5,552 bases of DNA from NCBI GenBank assembly GCA_016302225.1, contig JAEDOB010000158.1:1-5552 (forward strand), in the 5' to 3' direction. This stretch comes from Oscillospiraceae bacterium. Lineage in GTDB: Bacteria; Bacillota; Clostridia; Oscillospirales; Ruminococcaceae. Each line of letters starts with the position of its first letter. Positions within the stretch are counted from its first letter, which is position 1. The position numbers and the translations under genes were made by a program. Below are positions 5,186 through 5,552 of this stretch, piece by piece. The notes beneath the pieces were generated by a model, which searched no databases, was not told the origin of the DNA, and was given only the letters and a program-made list of their open reading frames with translations.

Positions 5186-5212
5186 GCTGATCAAATTGAT
5201 TTTTTTATCAGC
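5186..5212 (+). promoter_or_regulatory. Stem-loop at the 5' end of the argG leader
   Basis: GCTGAT (5186-5191) pairs with ATCAGC (5207-5212) around a 15-base AT-rich loop, starting only a few bases after the predicted transcription start. An alternative small palindrome ATCAA-A-TTGAT (5190-5200) followed by seven Ts overlaps it. It might protect the 5' end of the mRNA or act as a weak attenuator; it matches no riboswitch class I recognise. The ribosome binding site AGGAGG at 5225-5230 lies outside the stem. Confidence 0.4.
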
Positions 5213-5238
5213 AAAATAGTTTTTAGGAGGAAATTCCA

Positions 5239-5552
5239 ATGGCAAAAGAAGTTAAAAAGGTAGTTCTCGCATATTCGGGAGGTCTGGATACTTCCATTAT
5301 TATTCCCTGGCTCAAGGAAAATTACAACAACTGTGAGGTAATCGCAGTTTCCGCAGACGTCGGACAGGGCACAGAGCTTGACGGTCTGGAGGAAAAGGCT
5401 AAGAAAACAGGCGCTTCCAAGCTGTATATTGAGGATCTGAAGAAGGAATTCGTTGAGGACTTCATCTTCCCCACACTGAAGGCACAGGCTGTTTACGAGG
5501 GCAGATATCTGCTGGGTACTTCCTTCGCTCGTCCCGTTATCGCAAAGAGAAT
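5239..5552 (+). CDS. argG: Argininosuccinate synthase (partial, C-terminus beyond right edge)
   Basis: From the ATG at 5239 the frame stays open for 104 codons plus two bases to the window end; the full family length is about 400. The enzyme joins citrulline and aspartate, using ATP (to AMP and PPi), to form argininosuccinate, the step after ArgF. The N-terminus has the ATP-pyrophosphatase P-loop of the N-type family, AYSGGLDTS at residues 11-19, then VIAVSADVGQG near residues 34-44 and EGRYLLGTSFARPVIAKR at the end of the visible part, which is highly typical of ArgG. AGGAGG (5225-5230) lies 8 bases before the start. It has its own consensus promoter and is isolated from the regulator upstream by a terminator. 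argH would be expected downstream but is outside the window. Confidence 0.97.
   Translation, partial: MAKEVKKVVLAYSGGLDTSIIIPWLKENYNNCEVIAVSADVGQGTELDGLEEKAKKTGASKLYIEDLKKEFVEDFIFPTLKAQAVYEGRYLLGTSFARPVIAKR

Noticed and set aside
5182..5238. Arginine riboswitch or T-box in the argG leader
   Set aside because: The leader is only about 57 bases with a single weak stem and lacks the T-box motif and any aptamer-sized fold.
1..5552. Insertion sequence, phage or attachment-site remnants
   Set aside because: No transposase or integrase motifs, no terminal inverted repeats of useful length, and no target duplications were seen.

Overview
The window looks like part of a low- to moderate-GC Firmicutes (Bacillota) chromosome, most likely a clostridial gut or rumen bacterium of the Ruminococcus type. 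This is an inference from strong AGGAGG ribosome binding sites, sigma-A type promoters close to consensus, a TTG start on argF, and the style of the proteins: a membrane-anchored HtrA with a cytoplasmic head, a FucI/AraA-like isomerase of about 495 residues, and an Xre regulator fused to membrane helices and a zinc ribbon. No mobile element, CRISPR array, tRNA or rRNA is visible.

Layout. Positions 1-1208, minus strand: the N-terminal ~402 residues of an HtrA/DegP-type serine protease, running off the left edge inside its PDZ domain. Positions 1209-1527: a 319-base divergent intergenic region with two GC-rich hairpins, a weak candidate promoter for htrA and a convincing extended -10 promoter for the rightward operon. 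Positions 1528-4294, plus strand: a tight three-gene operon of a fucose/arabinose isomerase family protein, acylphosphatase (1-base overlap, TAATG) and ornithine carbamoyltransferase argF (TTG start, Shine-Dalgarno overlapping the acyP stop). Positions 4295-4419: a 9-bp inverted repeat, then a near-consensus promoter. Positions 4420-5031: an Xre-type regulator with two transmembrane helices and a C-terminal four-cysteine zinc ribbon, followed by a very good intrinsic terminator (5038-5073). Positions 5074-5238: an AT-rich control region with tandem ArgR-box-like repeats, a promoter with perfect -35 and -10 hexamers, and a 5' leader hairpin. Positions 5239-5552: the first ~104 codons of argininosuccinate synthase argG, cut by the right edge.

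How the genes fit together. ArgF (ornithine + carbamoyl phosphate to citrulline) and ArgG (citrulline + aspartate + ATP to argininosuccinate) are consecutive steps of arginine biosynthesis, separated here by a regulator with its own promoter and terminator. The acylphosphatase next to argF can in principle hydrolyse carbamoyl phosphate, the ArgF co-substrate, so the pairing may be metabolic rather than accidental. The isomerase in front has no obvious arginine link. The genes are mostly ordinary core metabolism; the less ordinary material is the membrane-tethered regulator with possible self-control elements and the repeat architecture of the three promoters. I do not see clear evidence for a wholly new system.
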